64,000 nt of DNA from Mucilaginibacter sp. (lineage in GTDB: Bacteria > Bacteroidota > Bacteroidia > Sphingobacteriales > Sphingobacteriaceae). A model generated the notes under the pieces. That model was not told the DNA's origin. It ran no database searches and was given only the letters and a program-made list of their open reading frames with translations. The translations under genes were made by a program, and so were the position numbers. Positions 10,156 to 18,497 of this stretch are shown in pieces (the first letter of the stretch is position 1; each line of letters begins with the position of its first letter). Where the stretch lies: NCBI RefSeq assembly GCF_028288225.1, contig NZ_JAQBOC010000076.1, forward strand, positions 1-64,000, in the 5' to 3' direction.

Positions 10156-10414
10156 TTTCTAGATTTCCGATAAACTTAGAAAGTTTTTTTAAAAAAATCA
10201 AAAACTTTTTAATTTTTTTAAAAACTATTGATTTGTTTTTGTGAATATTTAGTAACTAACTCCTTCTTTATGCTTATATCCGAAATTGTGTTTCCCGCTT
10301 TTTCCTCTATTTCTAAAGCTTTTTTAATGGCTCTGCAGAGACTGACTTTGAAAAGTAATTTTATTCAAATCAGTACTGTGGAAAATAATTCCAGATTAGT
10401 AAGCAACTATAATT

Positions 10415-10866
10415 TCAAACATCGTGGGCAGCTTTCAGCCTGAAAGCCAGCAATGAATTAAAAATGCCGGCAATTATAAAAGCAAAGGCGGTCCATAATA
10501 CAATGGTCATAGCGCCAATGGCCGGGTTAAAAATTACCAGCATGGCAAACAGTATCATCAATACTCCACCTGTTATCACCCAAAACGGGCGTTGTAATAT
10601 GCCGGCAAAACCCAGCAGGGAAAATCCTTTGAATCAATGATCCCTAATAACAAGCGCCAGACCCAGCCACCCGTATGCCGGTTTGTATAAGCATACAAGA
10701 GTTCAGTTACGCCGGCCAAAAGGATAATGATCCCGAAAAGAAAGCTCAATGCCATATAACTTCTTAATGGCGAACCGATCATATAGATGCCCAGAATAAT
10801 GAATAACAAGCCACGCAATAAAAACATCCACCAATGCTGTGTATTGCTTTTGATTACCAATGCCAT
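10415..10866 (-). pseudogene. HdeD-like (DUF308) membrane protein gene with a frameshift
   Basis: The first frame starts at 10866 (MALVIKSNTQHWWMFLLRG) and encodes three HdeD-type hydrophobic segments up to WRLLLGIID near 10635. It then runs into unrelated residues and stops at 10576. A second frame, shifted by one base, continues with GFSLLGFAGILQRPFW, GGVLMILFAMLVIFNP and a last hydrophobic segment, ending at a stop at 10415-10417. Together the halves give about 150 residues with the HdeD layout of paired transmembrane helices (family usually about 180). The total length, 452 bp, is not a multiple of three. HdeD is associated with acid stress in enterobacteria. A sequencing error in the short homopolymers near 10620-10640 is the alternative. 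Confidence 0.75.
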
Positions 10867-10970
10867 TTGATTTTACTTTTATAGTTAACTATTTGAAGTT
10901 CTGATAGTTTTATGATTTTTAAAAAAAATAAGATCCGGAAGGATCGCTTGCTTTTAATGGACATTGTACA

Positions 10971-11654
10971 TTACAGCGGCACTTCAGTTTTTAAATACTT
11001 ACCAAACCAACCCAATGCATAATCCGTTACTTCCTCCAGTTTACCCGGTTCTTCAAACAAATGCGTGGCATCATGAATAATGGTCAGTTCACTGACTGAT
11101 TCGATCTCCTCAAATGCCTTCTCATTCTGCTCGCGTACCACCTCATCTTTTCCTCCAACAATCAGCAGTACGGCTGCCTGCACTTTGTTTAAAGCATCAG
11201 GTGCCAGGTCAGGACGTCCGCCTTTGGATATCATCGCCAGTACTTTATCAGGTAATTCTGCTGCGGCAATTAATGCTGCCGCCGCGCTTGTACCGGCGCT
11301 AAAATACCCGATAGCCATATTACTGGTCAGTATTTCAGCATTTACCCATTTTGTTATCTTGGTGAGCCTTTTTGCAAGCAGATCAATTTGAAAACGATTA
11401 AAATATTTGTGGCTTTCTTCTGCTGTTAAAAGACCAAACAGAAGCGTGGCATATCCTTTTTCCCGGAACCTTTCGGCTACATACTGGTTGCGGGAACTAA
11501 ACCTGCTGCTGGCACTACAATACGCAAATACAACAATTGCCGTTGAATTTTTGGGAATAGCGAGATCTGCTGATAAAATAATACCATTTAAAGGAAGTTC
11601 AATCGTTTCATTAAATTCATAATCTATCATAAACTTTCCCTGATCTTTTATCAA
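10971..11654 (-). CDS. dienelactone hydrolase-like alpha/beta hydrolase with altered nucleophile elbow
   Basis: The 227-residue protein has the fold and length of the dienelactone-hydrolase-like family often found with phosphoribosyltransferases. The acid region is LLIVGGKDEVV (about residues 165-175), and the His region HDATHLFEEPGKLEEV lies near the C-terminus; both match the family. The expected nucleophile elbow, GYFGASTGAAA in relatives as I remember them, reads GYFSAGTSAAA here (codons AGC GCC GGT ACA AGC). The nucleophile position is therefore Gly rather than Ser. The protein may be inactive as a hydrolase or may use a neighbouring Ser. It is transcribed away from the molybdopterin subunit gene. 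Confidence 0.82.
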   Translation of the reverse strand: MIKDQGKFMIDYEFNETIELPLNGIILSADLAIPKNSTAIVVFAYCSASSRFSSRNQYVAERFREKGYATLLFGLLTAEESHKYFNRFQIDLLAKRLTKITKWVNAEILTSNMAIGYFSAGTSAAAALIAAAELPDKVLAMISKGGRPDLAPDALNKVQAAVLLIVGGKDEVVREQNEKAFEEIESVSELTIIHDATHLFEEPGKLEEVTDYALGWFGKYLKTEVPL

Positions 11655-11755
11655 AAAAATACTTTAATGATTTTACAATCGGGCAAAGAATAAGTTTTAA
11701 TAATTGATACCACAAACTTACTGCCACATCAACTGTTTAACCCGATAAAGGCAAC

Positions 11756-13912
11756 ATGATCATGAGCGGGCCAAATTTGAGAGAAAATGTAATCGGCCAA
11801 CCCTTGAACCGGGTTGAAGGGCGGGCTAAAGTTACCGGCAGTGCCAAATATGCAGCAGATTATCATTTCAAAAATATTGCTTACGGTGTTGTTGTACCCA
11901 GCGCCATTACCCGCGGACGGATCCTGGAGATAAACAGCAAAATTGCGGAACGGGCTCCTGGTGTTTTAACAGTAATGAGCCACTTGAATGCACCTGATGT
12001 ACCTGGTTATGGCCACAACCCAATGTCGGCTATTCCTATATTTGCCGGTAAAGAATTTAAACCATTTTTGGATGACCGCATCCACTTTAATTCACAGCCC
12101 ATTGCACTGGTGATAGCAGCTACCCTTGAAGAAGCCCGGTATGCCGCATGGCTGGTAAAAATAAAATACCAGGAAGAAAAGCACCATACCAATATTCATG
12201 ATCAGCTTACTGAAGCGATAACCCCGGATAAGCCAGCAGATTATACCCGGGGACAAGCTGACGCCTGGAAAAATGCCCCGGTAAACATTGAACAGGAATA
12301 TCAAACCCCCTTACAGGTACACAACCCTATGGAACCGCATGCCACCACGGCTTACTGGGATAATGATAAATTATATATTTATAATAAATCACAGGGCGTT
12401 AAAACTACCCGGCAGCAATTTGCCAAATATTTTAATTTAAAGGAGGAAAACGTAAAAGTATATTCACCTTTTGTCGGCGGGGCCTTTGGCAGTTCATCGC
12501 GCATGTGGCCGCAGGAAATGGCCGCTGTAATGGGCGCTAAAAAAGTCGGGCGCCCTGTAACAGTTGCACTGGAGCGTACGCAGGTATTCAACATGGTGGG
12601 ATATAGGCCTTATTCTATACAGAAATATGCAATAGGCGCTGATGCGGACGGAACTTTGGCGGGCATTAGTCATGAAGCATATGGTTCTACCAGTCAATAC
12701 GAGCAGTTTACGGAGCGCATCCTCGAGCCTACCAAATCAATGTATAACTGTGCAAATGTGCATACCACGTATAAGCTTGTTCAGCTTGATATGAGTACCC
12801 CCTGCCCCACCCGCGGGCCGGGCGAAACCAGCGGGTCTTTCGCCATGGAATCGGCTATGGATGAATTGGCTTATGCTTTACATATGGATCCGCTGGATTT
12901 AAGATTGAAGAATTTTTCGGCTATTGACCAGCTTAACAACCGGCCCTGGTCAAGCAATTACCTGAAGGAATGTTATGAAACCGGGGGGGCTAAATTTGGA
13001 TGGGACAAACGCAACCCTGTTCCCCGTTCTATGCAAAATGGCAAAATGCTGGTCGGCATGGGTATGAGCGCAGGTATTTATAAAGCAGAACGTGCACCAG
13101 CATCGGCAAGTATAAAAATGCTGACAAACGGAAAAGTGCTGATACGTTGCTCCGTGGCCGATACAGGCCCGGGTTCTGTTACCATTATGACGCAAATTGC
13201 AGCCGACGCATTAGGCGTTCCGGCCAATGAAGTGCAGATAGAGTGGGCCGATGCCGGTTTTCCCTTTGCTCCGCCTCAGTATGGCTCGCATACTACCGCA
13301 TCAACAGGGTCTGCTGTGCATGATGCATCGCTGGCCCTTAAACAAAAATTTGCAGTACTTGCACAAAAAGAAGACTTAAATGCAACAATCAACTATACCG
13401 ATATTTTAAAGCAACACCAGCTGTCTGAACTGGAAGCGACAGTTGAATCAAAGCCGGGACCTGAAAATGAGAAATATTCCGGCAAGTCCTTTTCTGCTCA
13501 TTTTGTGGAAGTGCAGGTACATCCTTTTACAGGTGAGGTAAAAGTAACCCGGGTGGTATCGGCAATTGATGCCGGCAGGATCATGAACTATAAAACGGCC
13601 CGCAGCCAGGTGCTAGGGGCAGTAACCTGGGGTATTGGCATTGCCCTGCTGGAACAGGGTATTGTCGATCATCGTTATGGCCGCTATGTAAATAACAACC
13701 TGGCCGATTATCTTGTCCCTGTAAATGCCGATGTGCCCAATATAGAAGTGTATTTTATTAATAAGCATGATCCGGTAATTGATCCTATGGGCGCTAAGGG
13801 CCTGGGGGAAATCGGGATTATCGGCTTTACCGCCGCTGTTGCCAATGCAGTTTATCATGCCACAGGCAAGCGTATCCGCACTTTGCCAATTACGCCTGAC
13901 AAGTTGGTTTAG
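11756..13912 (+). CDS. xanthine dehydrogenase-family molybdopterin-binding (large) subunit
   Basis: This 718-residue protein is the catalytic subunit type of molybdenum hydroxylases such as the PaoC/YagR aldehyde oxidoreductase. It opens with the a/b-hammerhead domain (GQPLNRVEGRAKVTGSAKYA) and continues with cofactor-binding segments YSPFVGGAFGSSS, GPGETSGSFAMESAMDELA and YGSHTTASTGSAVHDA. The conserved active-site Glu lies in GAKGLGEIGI near the C-terminus. The length fits stand-alone large subunits (about 700-760). Enzymes of this kind normally need a [2Fe-2S] subunit and an FAD subunit encoded next door. Neither is present here: both flanking genes point the other way and are unrelated. 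No export signal is obvious. The substrate, probably an aldehyde, is unknown. Confidence 0.92.
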   Translation: MIMSGPNLRENVIGQPLNRVEGRAKVTGSAKYAADYHFKNIAYGVVVPSAITRGRILEINSKIAERAPGVLTVMSHLNAPDVPGYGHNPMSAIPIFAGKEFKPFLDDRIHFNSQPIALVIAATLEEARYAAWLVKIKYQEEKHHTNIHDQLTEAITPDKPADYTRGQADAWKNAPVNIEQEYQTPLQVHNPMEPHATTAYWDNDKLYIYNKSQGVKTTRQQFAKYFNLKEENVKVYSPFVGGAFGSSSRMWPQEMAAVMGAKKVGRPVTVALERTQVFNMVGYRPYSIQKYAIGADADGTLAGISHEAYGSTSQYEQFTERILEPTKSMYNCANVHTTYKLVQLDMSTPCPTRGPGETSGSFAMESAMDELAYALHMDPLDLRLKNFSAIDQLNNRPWSSNYLKECYETGGAKFGWDKRNPVPRSMQNGKMLVGMGMSAGIYKAERAPASASIKMLTNGKVLIRCSVADTGPGSVTIMTQIAADALGVPANEVQIEWADAGFPFAPPQYGSHTTASTGSAVHDASLALKQKFAVLAQKEDLNATINYTDILKQHQLSELEATVESKPGPENEKYSGKSFSAHFVEVQVHPFTGEVKVTRVVSAIDAGRIMNYKTARSQVLGAVTWGIGIALLEQGIVDHRYGRYVNNNLADYLVPVNADVPNIEVYFINKHDPVIDPMGAKGLGEIGIIGFTAAVANAVYHATGKRIRTLPITPDKLV

Positions 13913-13980
13913 CCCAAATATATCGCCCTGATAAATTTCTTTTTTAAACGGACTGAAAAGCAGAATTTTTTCAACCCGGC

Positions 13981-15243
13981 TTAATGCAGGCTTTCAGCAA
14001 GTTCCAATTGATCTATTTTTTGGTTGATACCCTTAGATAATTGATCCAGCTCCAGCGCTGACTTTTCGAGTAAGCACATGCACTCAGCCCTATCCGCATC
14101 ATTACGCACAATTTTCAGGACATCGATCAAGCCCAATACAGAACAGACAGGGCGGCGAAGCTGGTGGGAATTGACCCATGCGATATCTTGCAGCATGGTG
14201 TGCTGGGCAAATATTTTTTTCTCTCTCTCCTTTCTTTCCGTAATGACATTTTCAACGGAAACAAAGAATTTAAAATTTCCTTTTTCATCAAAAATAGGGG
14301 AAATACTCAATTGGGTCCAGTATAATTCACCATTTTTTTTATAGTTAAGGATCTCCCCGCTGAAAAATATTTTTTGCCGTACAGATCGAATAAGCCGACT
14401 AACAGTATCCTGGTCTGTTTTTGGTCCAAATAAAATCTCCTCCGGCCTTTTTCCGGTTGCATAGGGCAAGGAATAACCTGTAAAATCTGTAAATGCCTGG
14501 TTAACCCATGAAATGACGCCGTCCCCGCCCACTATCACCACCAGGTTATTGATTTTGTTAATGATTTGCGCCATGAGCTGATTTTTTTCCTCTGATTCCC
14601 TGGTCAATTCGTAATTAACGGCCAGCTTTTGATGAAGGTCTTTTTCTTTCTGATAGGCCTCCCGGAGTTTTTTCTCGTTTTGCATAACAGTGGTCATATC
14701 CGTAGCCATAACCATTTTGCAGGGTTGCTGATCAAACGTTAGCTCATGTGATACGATGGAGACCGGGAAGATCTCGCCCGATTTTTTGATATGCTGCCAT
14801 ATACCCAGCTCCCGGATCCCAGGGTGATCAGTTTTTTTCGTTTGATCCAGTAAATCCTGATCACCTGAAGGGCGAATGTCCCTGATCGACCTGATTAAAA
14901 ACTCATCACGGCTATAACCATACTTTGCCATAGCGGCATCATTTATTGCAATAAAAGCGAGTGTTTCGCGGTGGTACACCCACATCGGGTTGGGATTGGA
15001 TTCAAAAAGATCGCGGTATTGTTTCTCAGAGAGCGCCAGTTGTTCCTGCTGTTTCCTAACCCGCCCGTAAAGAAAGATAGCAGTAACGCCAAACAAAATA
15101 GAATTGTTGATGCCCCGTAAGTACCCCACGTAATCTGATGGTATATACGTTTCAAAATGGGAAATGAACGTATCGCTGTATAAAGCCCAGCCCAGGCCGG
15201 CTAAAAATATAATGGCCAGTACTTTATATGACTTCCACAACAT
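13981..15243 (-). CDS. membrane PAS-domain protein with histidine phosphoacceptor-like C-terminus but no ATPase domain
   Basis: The 420-residue protein has an N-terminal transmembrane helix (about residues 8-22), a short outside segment, and a second helix (about 45-60). A PAS domain (about 72-185, LFESNPNPMWVYHRE) follows, then a coiled-coil linker, a second PAS domain (about 225-340, INNLVVIVGGDGVISWVNQAF) and a terminal helix pair with WVNSHQLRRPVCSVLGLIDVL. That last motif looks like a HisKA H-box. The protein ends about 70 residues later without N, G1 or G2 boxes, so it cannot phosphorylate itself with its own domain. Similar truncated PAS proteins occur in Sphingobacteriaceae. It converges with the molybdopterin subunit gene across a 68-bp gap. 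Confidence 0.85.
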   Translation of the reverse strand: MLWKSYKVLAIIFLAGLGWALYSDTFISHFETYIPSDYVGYLRGINNSILFGVTAIFLYGRVRKQQEQLALSEKQYRDLFESNPNPMWVYHRETLAFIAINDAAMAKYGYSRDEFLIRSIRDIRPSGDQDLLDQTKKTDHPGIRELGIWQHIKKSGEIFPVSIVSHELTFDQQPCKMVMATDMTTVMQNEKKLREAYQKEKDLHQKLAVNYELTRESEEKNQLMAQIINKINNLVVIVGGDGVISWVNQAFTDFTGYSLPYATGKRPEEILFGPKTDQDTVSRLIRSVRQKIFFSGEILNYKKNGELYWTQLSISPIFDEKGNFKFFVSVENVITERKEREKKIFAQHTMLQDIAWVNSHQLRRPVCSVLGLIDVLKIVRNDADRAECMCLLEKSALELDQLSKGINQKIDQLELAESLH

Positions 15244-15837
15244 CAGAAAAATAAAACTATAGTTAAATTAAATAGGACATATGTGCGATTATACGTAAGC
15301 AGGATGGCTTTTGTTAAGGTTTTTATTTAATTTTTAGATAATTCAAAAATGTTTAAAGAAGTATTTCTTCTGCCGTCATAGCTATTCCCGGTTGGCGGGC
15401 ACGGCGACCAATGCAGTTTGTAAATCAATTTGTTGCCCTGCCTGCTGCTCATCCAGATCTTCGGCTTTCGATCTGCTCCATCTATCCGGGAAAACCCGTA
15501 TGAACAATTGGGCAACCGCCCTTTTTTGCATACAGCAGGCTAAAATGCATGTATAATTAATGAAACACACATTGATAAAGCCGGCATACGCAGATGAATA
15601 ATTTAATTATCTGCAAATGGTAGCGTTTTTGCCGAGAATCTGGGGTTATTTTTTATTAATTAAATTCTGGAGAAATCCTATGTGTGTTCTACAGAATTAT
15701 TAACCATCAGTTAATCAGTGTAATAAAACAGTTACACGATCGAATACAAAAATAAATATAACGTAAATTTCGTTATGCGATCCCTGCTTTTGTGGCCTTT
15801 AAATTGAAACTCTTCAAACAAAAAATTTACAATAAAT
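15244..15837. other. intergenic region with no recognised element
   Basis: This 594-bp stretch separates two divergently transcribed genes, the PAS protein and the HTH protein, so it should hold both promoters. No RNA gene, repeat or convincing small ORF was found. The overlapping short frames on the minus strand around 15327-15570 have arginine- and cysteine-rich translations without family resemblance and were not accepted. Confidence 0.5.
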
Positions 15838-16254
15838 ATGGATAGACATTACGGCGAAATTGTTGAGTATGTAGTGAGAAAAGCAGGGTTCAATATTAGT
15901 GAGCTTGCTAAAAGCACGAGCGTGGACCGAAGAACACTATATAACTGGTTTAAACAAAAGGATTTAAAAAGGAGCGCGATCTTCCAGATTGGCTGCATAA
16001 TAAAGCACGATTTTGGCAGAGAATTCCCTGAGTTATTTACTGCAGGAGAGTTTGATAGTGCTATCGAATTATCCAAACCAAACCCAAGGCCCCTCTCAAC
16101 CATAGACCTGGGAAAAGAGTGCCATTGGAAACTCAAATATCTTACGTTGCTGGAAGAGTTTAATAGAGCTTTGCTAAAAGACACTGTTACTGACACCAGC
16201 AATATGTTGCCAAGTCATAAAAATTGTGATTCGGCGTATAACAGCCAGTGTTAA
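15838..16254 (+). CDS. small helix-turn-helix protein
   Basis: The 138-residue protein begins with a clear helix-turn-helix (residues about 10-40, FNISELAKSTSVDRRTLYNW), resembling XRE-like or FIS-type recognition helices. The remainder has no family signature that I recognise and ends with a low-complexity tail. It probably binds DNA; target and partner are unknown. The last two codons and the stop fall inside a dispersed palindromic repeat that starts at 16245, so the C-terminus appears to be supplied by an inserted or expanded repeat. The start codon follows an AT-rich leader without a strong ribosome-binding site. Confidence 0.75.
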   Translation: MDRHYGEIVEYVVRKAGFNISELAKSTSVDRRTLYNWFKQKDLKRSAIFQIGCIIKHDFGREFPELFTAGEFDSAIELSKPNPRPLSTIDLGKECHWKLKYLTLLEEFNRALLKDTVTDTSNMLPSHKNCDSAYNSQC

Positions 16255-16337
16255 GTCAACAGTCTTAAGTCGCAAGTCTTAAGTCAAATTTTGTTTTTTT
16301 CTGACTTAGAACTCAAGACTTTCGACTCAAGACTAAG
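16245..16337. repeat. AAGTC-rich palindromic intergenic repeat, copy 1
   Basis: The left arm (about 16261-16292) and right arm (about 16301-16335) pair over roughly 24 bp with few mismatches. They are built from AGTCTTAAGTC-like words around a T-rich loop. The first 22 bases, starting CCAGTGTTAAGTCAACAG, recur at 52706. It begins inside the HTH gene and contains its stop codon. The rest of the gap to the Hsp20 start at 16558 shows only the Hsp20 ribosome-binding site. Confidence 0.85.
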
Positions 16338-16557
16338 CGTCAATTTCAGTTTCCTTGCATCACTTTTACTTCCCGGACTATACGTTAAAAGAAACGTGGA
16401 GCTAATGTGACCGGCTGACTCTTTTAAAGATGGGCCGGGTAACAAATGCATAACAATATGGTTTAAAAAAAATAAAAAATGACAAACCTGTCCTGTTCCT
16501 GCTTGTTGTAAAAACAGGCCGGGATGTTCCGGCTTATAAAATGCAGGAGGAAGCGTT

Positions 16558-16998
16558 ATGACCTTAGTGAAATTCAGTGAAGGGAAAAACAGGGGCCTTG
16601 CCCGCCCCGGGTTTGACGACATGTTTGAATCCATTTTTAATGACACCTTTTTATCCGACAGGATGGTGTCGCGGGTACCGGCGGTAAACATTTCGGAGAC
16701 AGACGGGCATTACCACATTGAACTGGCAGCACCCGGCCTGAAGAAGGAAGACTTTAAAGTTGACCTTGATGGAGATGTGCTCAGTATATCGGCAGAAAGG
16801 CAGTCTGAGCAAACCGAAAATGATAAAAAGTACAATAAACGCGAATATAGCTATAGCTCATTCGTCCGCTCTTTTACGTTGCCCGATTCGGTGGATGATG
16901 CTGATATAGAAGCGGAATACACCGATGGTGTGCTAAAGATCAACGTAGCTAAAAAAGAGGAAGCCCGGGCAGCAAGCCGGCATATCGAAATTAAATAA
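16558..16998 (+). CDS. Hsp20/alpha-crystallin small heat-shock protein
   Basis: The 146-residue protein is an ATP-independent chaperone that holds unfolding proteins in the cytoplasm. The alpha-crystallin domain spans about residues 40-135: PAVNISETDGHYHIELAAPG at its start, GDVLSISAERQ in the middle, and the conserved strand FVRSFTLPDSVD. It closes with the A-x-x-x-G-V-L motif as EYTDGVLKINV, and a C-terminal I-x-I type tail follows (HIEIK). The start at 16558 is supported by AGGAGG at 16545-16550, a stronger Shine-Dalgarno sequence than is usual in this phylum. A hairpin terminator follows at 17026. Confidence 0.95.
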   Translation: MTLVKFSEGKNRGLARPGFDDMFESIFNDTFLSDRMVSRVPAVNISETDGHYHIELAAPGLKKEDFKVDLDGDVLSISAERQSEQTENDKKYNKREYSYSSFVRSFTLPDSVDDADIEAEYTDGVLKINVAKKEEARAASRHIEIK

Positions 16999-17025
16999 TT
17001 TGAACAATTTCCCATTGTTTAACCT

Positions 17026-17052
17026 GGCGCTGTTAAACAGCGCCTTTATTTT
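17026..17052 (+). terminator. intrinsic terminator after Hsp20
   Basis: An 8-bp perfect stem, GGCGCTGT and ACAGCGCC, closes a three-base loop and is followed by a T-rich run from 17045. It lies 28 bp after the Hsp20 stop and directly before the ATG at 17060. This argues against the longer TTG start of the next gene. Confidence 0.8.
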
Positions 17053-17059
17053 TTATACC

Positions 17060-17236
17060 ATGTTAAGCGAGAATAATAAAAACAAAGAAAAAGATGCCTG
17101 GAAACTGAATGCGAACCTGGTTACCGAATGGCCGCTTTGTGAAAAGGATGAACAGGCCATAGCCATTGAGCGTACCAAACTGCTTCAAAAAGAAGCACTG
17201 GAAAAATGGGAACGTTTAAAAAAGAGTGGCCACTAA
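17060..17236 (+). CDS. small charged hypothetical protein
   Basis: The chosen start gives 58 residues: MLSENNKNKEKDAWKLNANL and then a helical, strongly charged C-terminal half (EKDEQAIAIERTKLLQKEALEKWE). No domain is recognised. A longer frame from TTG at 17000 would add 20 residues, but these are encoded by the Hsp20 terminator hairpin, so the ATG at 17060 is preferred. It lies between Hsp20 and a SHOCT protein and may belong to the same stress-related group; that is inference from position only. Confidence 0.6.
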   Translation: MLSENNKNKEKDAWKLNANLVTEWPLCEKDEQAIAIERTKLLQKEALEKWERLKKSGH

Positions 17237-17266
17237 CTAAATTTTCAATCATTAAAAAATAAACCG

Positions 17267-17485
17267 ATGTGGTACAATCCAACTGTTTACTACTGGGGAA
17301 TGAACTGGATCTGGTGGTTCCTTTGGTTTATCCTGGTGGTGTGGATATTTGCAACTCCATATGATATACCTGGCCAGCGGCGAAGAAAAGAAGACGCACT
17401 GGATATCCTGAAAAAACGTTTTGCCAGGGGGGAAATAGATCAGAAAGAATATGAAGAAAAAAAGACGGCACTAGAAAAAAAATAA
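17267..17485 (+). CDS. SHOCT-domain small membrane protein
   Basis: This 72-residue protein has one tryptophan-rich transmembrane segment (residues about 10-28, MNWIWWFLWFILVVWIF) and a C-terminal SHOCT domain (about 42-70, ALDILKKRFARGEIDQKEYE). SHOCT motifs are short amphipathic helices found at protein termini and are thought to mediate oligomerisation. Proteins of this size and layout are common, usually without known function. It begins 30 bp after the preceding small gene and may be co-transcribed with it. It converges with the Rrf2 gene. Confidence 0.88.
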   Translation: MWYNPTVYYWGMNWIWWFLWFILVVWIFATPYDIPGQRRRKEDALDILKKRFARGEIDQKEYEEKKTALEKK

Positions 17486-17662
17486 TGCGGGAACGGATCA
17501 GAGCTGTTTGCCTGATTATATTGGGCAATAGCACTGAAAATGCCAATAAACTTTTTACCCTGAAGACAGGAAAGTTCATAGTGAAAAGTTAAATAAGATC
17601 TGATTTTGTACCGGCGCAGCAAGTATGCAAAACAAAAATGTTTGAATTAAATAATTCATTTA

Positions 17663-18136
17663 TCAGGACAATACCTTGGTTTGTTGCCCTATTAGCGCAT
17701 GGAGCAGCTGAACCGATGTGTGTTCCGGACTCATCAGATCCGCTAAGGTTACCTGATCTAATAACCTGTCAACCGAGAGCTGGACCGTTTGCCAGAGTGA
17801 ACGTATAGAGCAATCCACGGAATTGGTGCATAAAGAACCTGTACCCGGATAATCACCACAGAAATCCTTAGTAAACAATGCCCCCCCTAAAGTCTTCAGT
17901 ACCTGGTTGATATTGATTTGCCCTGCGGGCCGCGCCAGCACGTAACCGCCCTTGTAGCCGGGTGTACTGCTGATGTAACCGGCTATGCGCAATATACGGG
18001 TAAGCTTGGCTACGTAAGCTGCTGATAAGCCTTCAGCTTCGCTTAGATCCGGAATATTCATCCCGCCGTTATCCCTGCATTTCGCAATCCGCAGTAATAA
18101 CCGTAAACCATACTCTTCCTGGGCCGTAATTTTCAT
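17663..18136 (-). CDS. Rrf2-family transcriptional regulator, likely iron-sulfur sensing
   Basis: The 157-residue protein starts with the Rrf2 winged helix (MKITAQEEYGLRLLLRIA, recognition region LSAAYVAKLTRIL) and the wing TPGYKGGYVLARP. Three cysteines follow in the region expected for a [2Fe-2S] cluster: FCGDYP, SLCTNS and VDCSIR, residues about 92-110. This matches the IscR/SufR logic in which cluster status controls cluster-making genes. It is the last gene of the suf unit, 36 bp after the MIP18-type gene. The palindrome over the suf promoter at 23804-23827 is the obvious candidate site. Homology supports the class; autoregulation is inferred. Confidence 0.9.
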   Translation of the reverse strand: MKITAQEEYGLRLLLRIAKCRDNGGMNIPDLSEAEGLSAAYVAKLTRILRIAGYISSTPGYKGGYVLARPAGQININQVLKTLGGALFTKDFCGDYPGTGSLCTNSVDCSIRSLWQTVQLSVDRLLDQVTLADLMSPEHTSVQLLHALIGQQTKVLS

Positions 18137-18172
18137 ATTTGATCTATATTTTAGTAGTTGTGCTTATAGCTT

Positions 18173-18490
18173 TTATAACATACCCAATTCGAACTTAGCC
18201 GTTTCAGACATCATTTCCCTATGCCAGGGCGGATCCCATACCACCGACACCTGTACTTCATTCACACCTTCAATTTGTTTTACTTTCTGTTCCACTTCAA
18301 CGGGCAGTATTTGTGCAGCCGGGCAGCCGGGCGCGGTCAGGGTCATCACAATCTGTACATTATTCAAAGGAGGCATGATCGCAGTTTCATAGATCAGCCC
18401 CAGTTCGTAAATACTCACCGGGATCTCGGGATCATAGATGGTTTGTAAACAATCAATGACCTTTTTTTTTAATGCTTCTTCATTCATCAT
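18173..18490 (-). CDS. MIP18/DUF59 family iron-sulfur assembly protein (SufT/PaaD-like)
   Basis: The DUF59 domain fills the protein: IYDPEIPVSIYELGLIYE near the start, then VQIVMTLTAPGCPAAQ with the conserved Cys, and VSVVWDPPWHREMMSETAK at the end. Relatives help mature Fe-S proteins. The start is placed at the MMNEEALKKK methionine at 18490, just after the sufE stop. A frame from 18529 would overlap sufE by 32 bp and add 13 unconserved residues. It is in the suf operon between sufE and the Rrf2 gene. Confidence 0.88.
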   Translation of the reverse strand: MMNEEALKKKVIDCLQTIYDPEIPVSIYELGLIYETAIMPPLNNVQIVMTLTAPGCPAAQILPVEVEQKVKQIEGVNEVQVSVVWDPPWHREMMSETAKFELGML

Positions 18491-18497
18491 CGTATTT

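Noticed and set aside
10228..10443. 71-codon plus-strand frame
   Set aside because: No recognisable features, weak start, and it overlaps the end of the HdeD-like sequence on the other strand.
10615..10645. Programmed frameshift in the HdeD-like gene
   Set aside because: No slippery heptamer followed by a pseudoknot was seen; mutation or a sequencing error is simpler.
17000..17059. N-terminal extension of the small gene after Hsp20
   Set aside because: It would start at TTG and translate the terminator hairpin; the ATG at 17060 is the better start.
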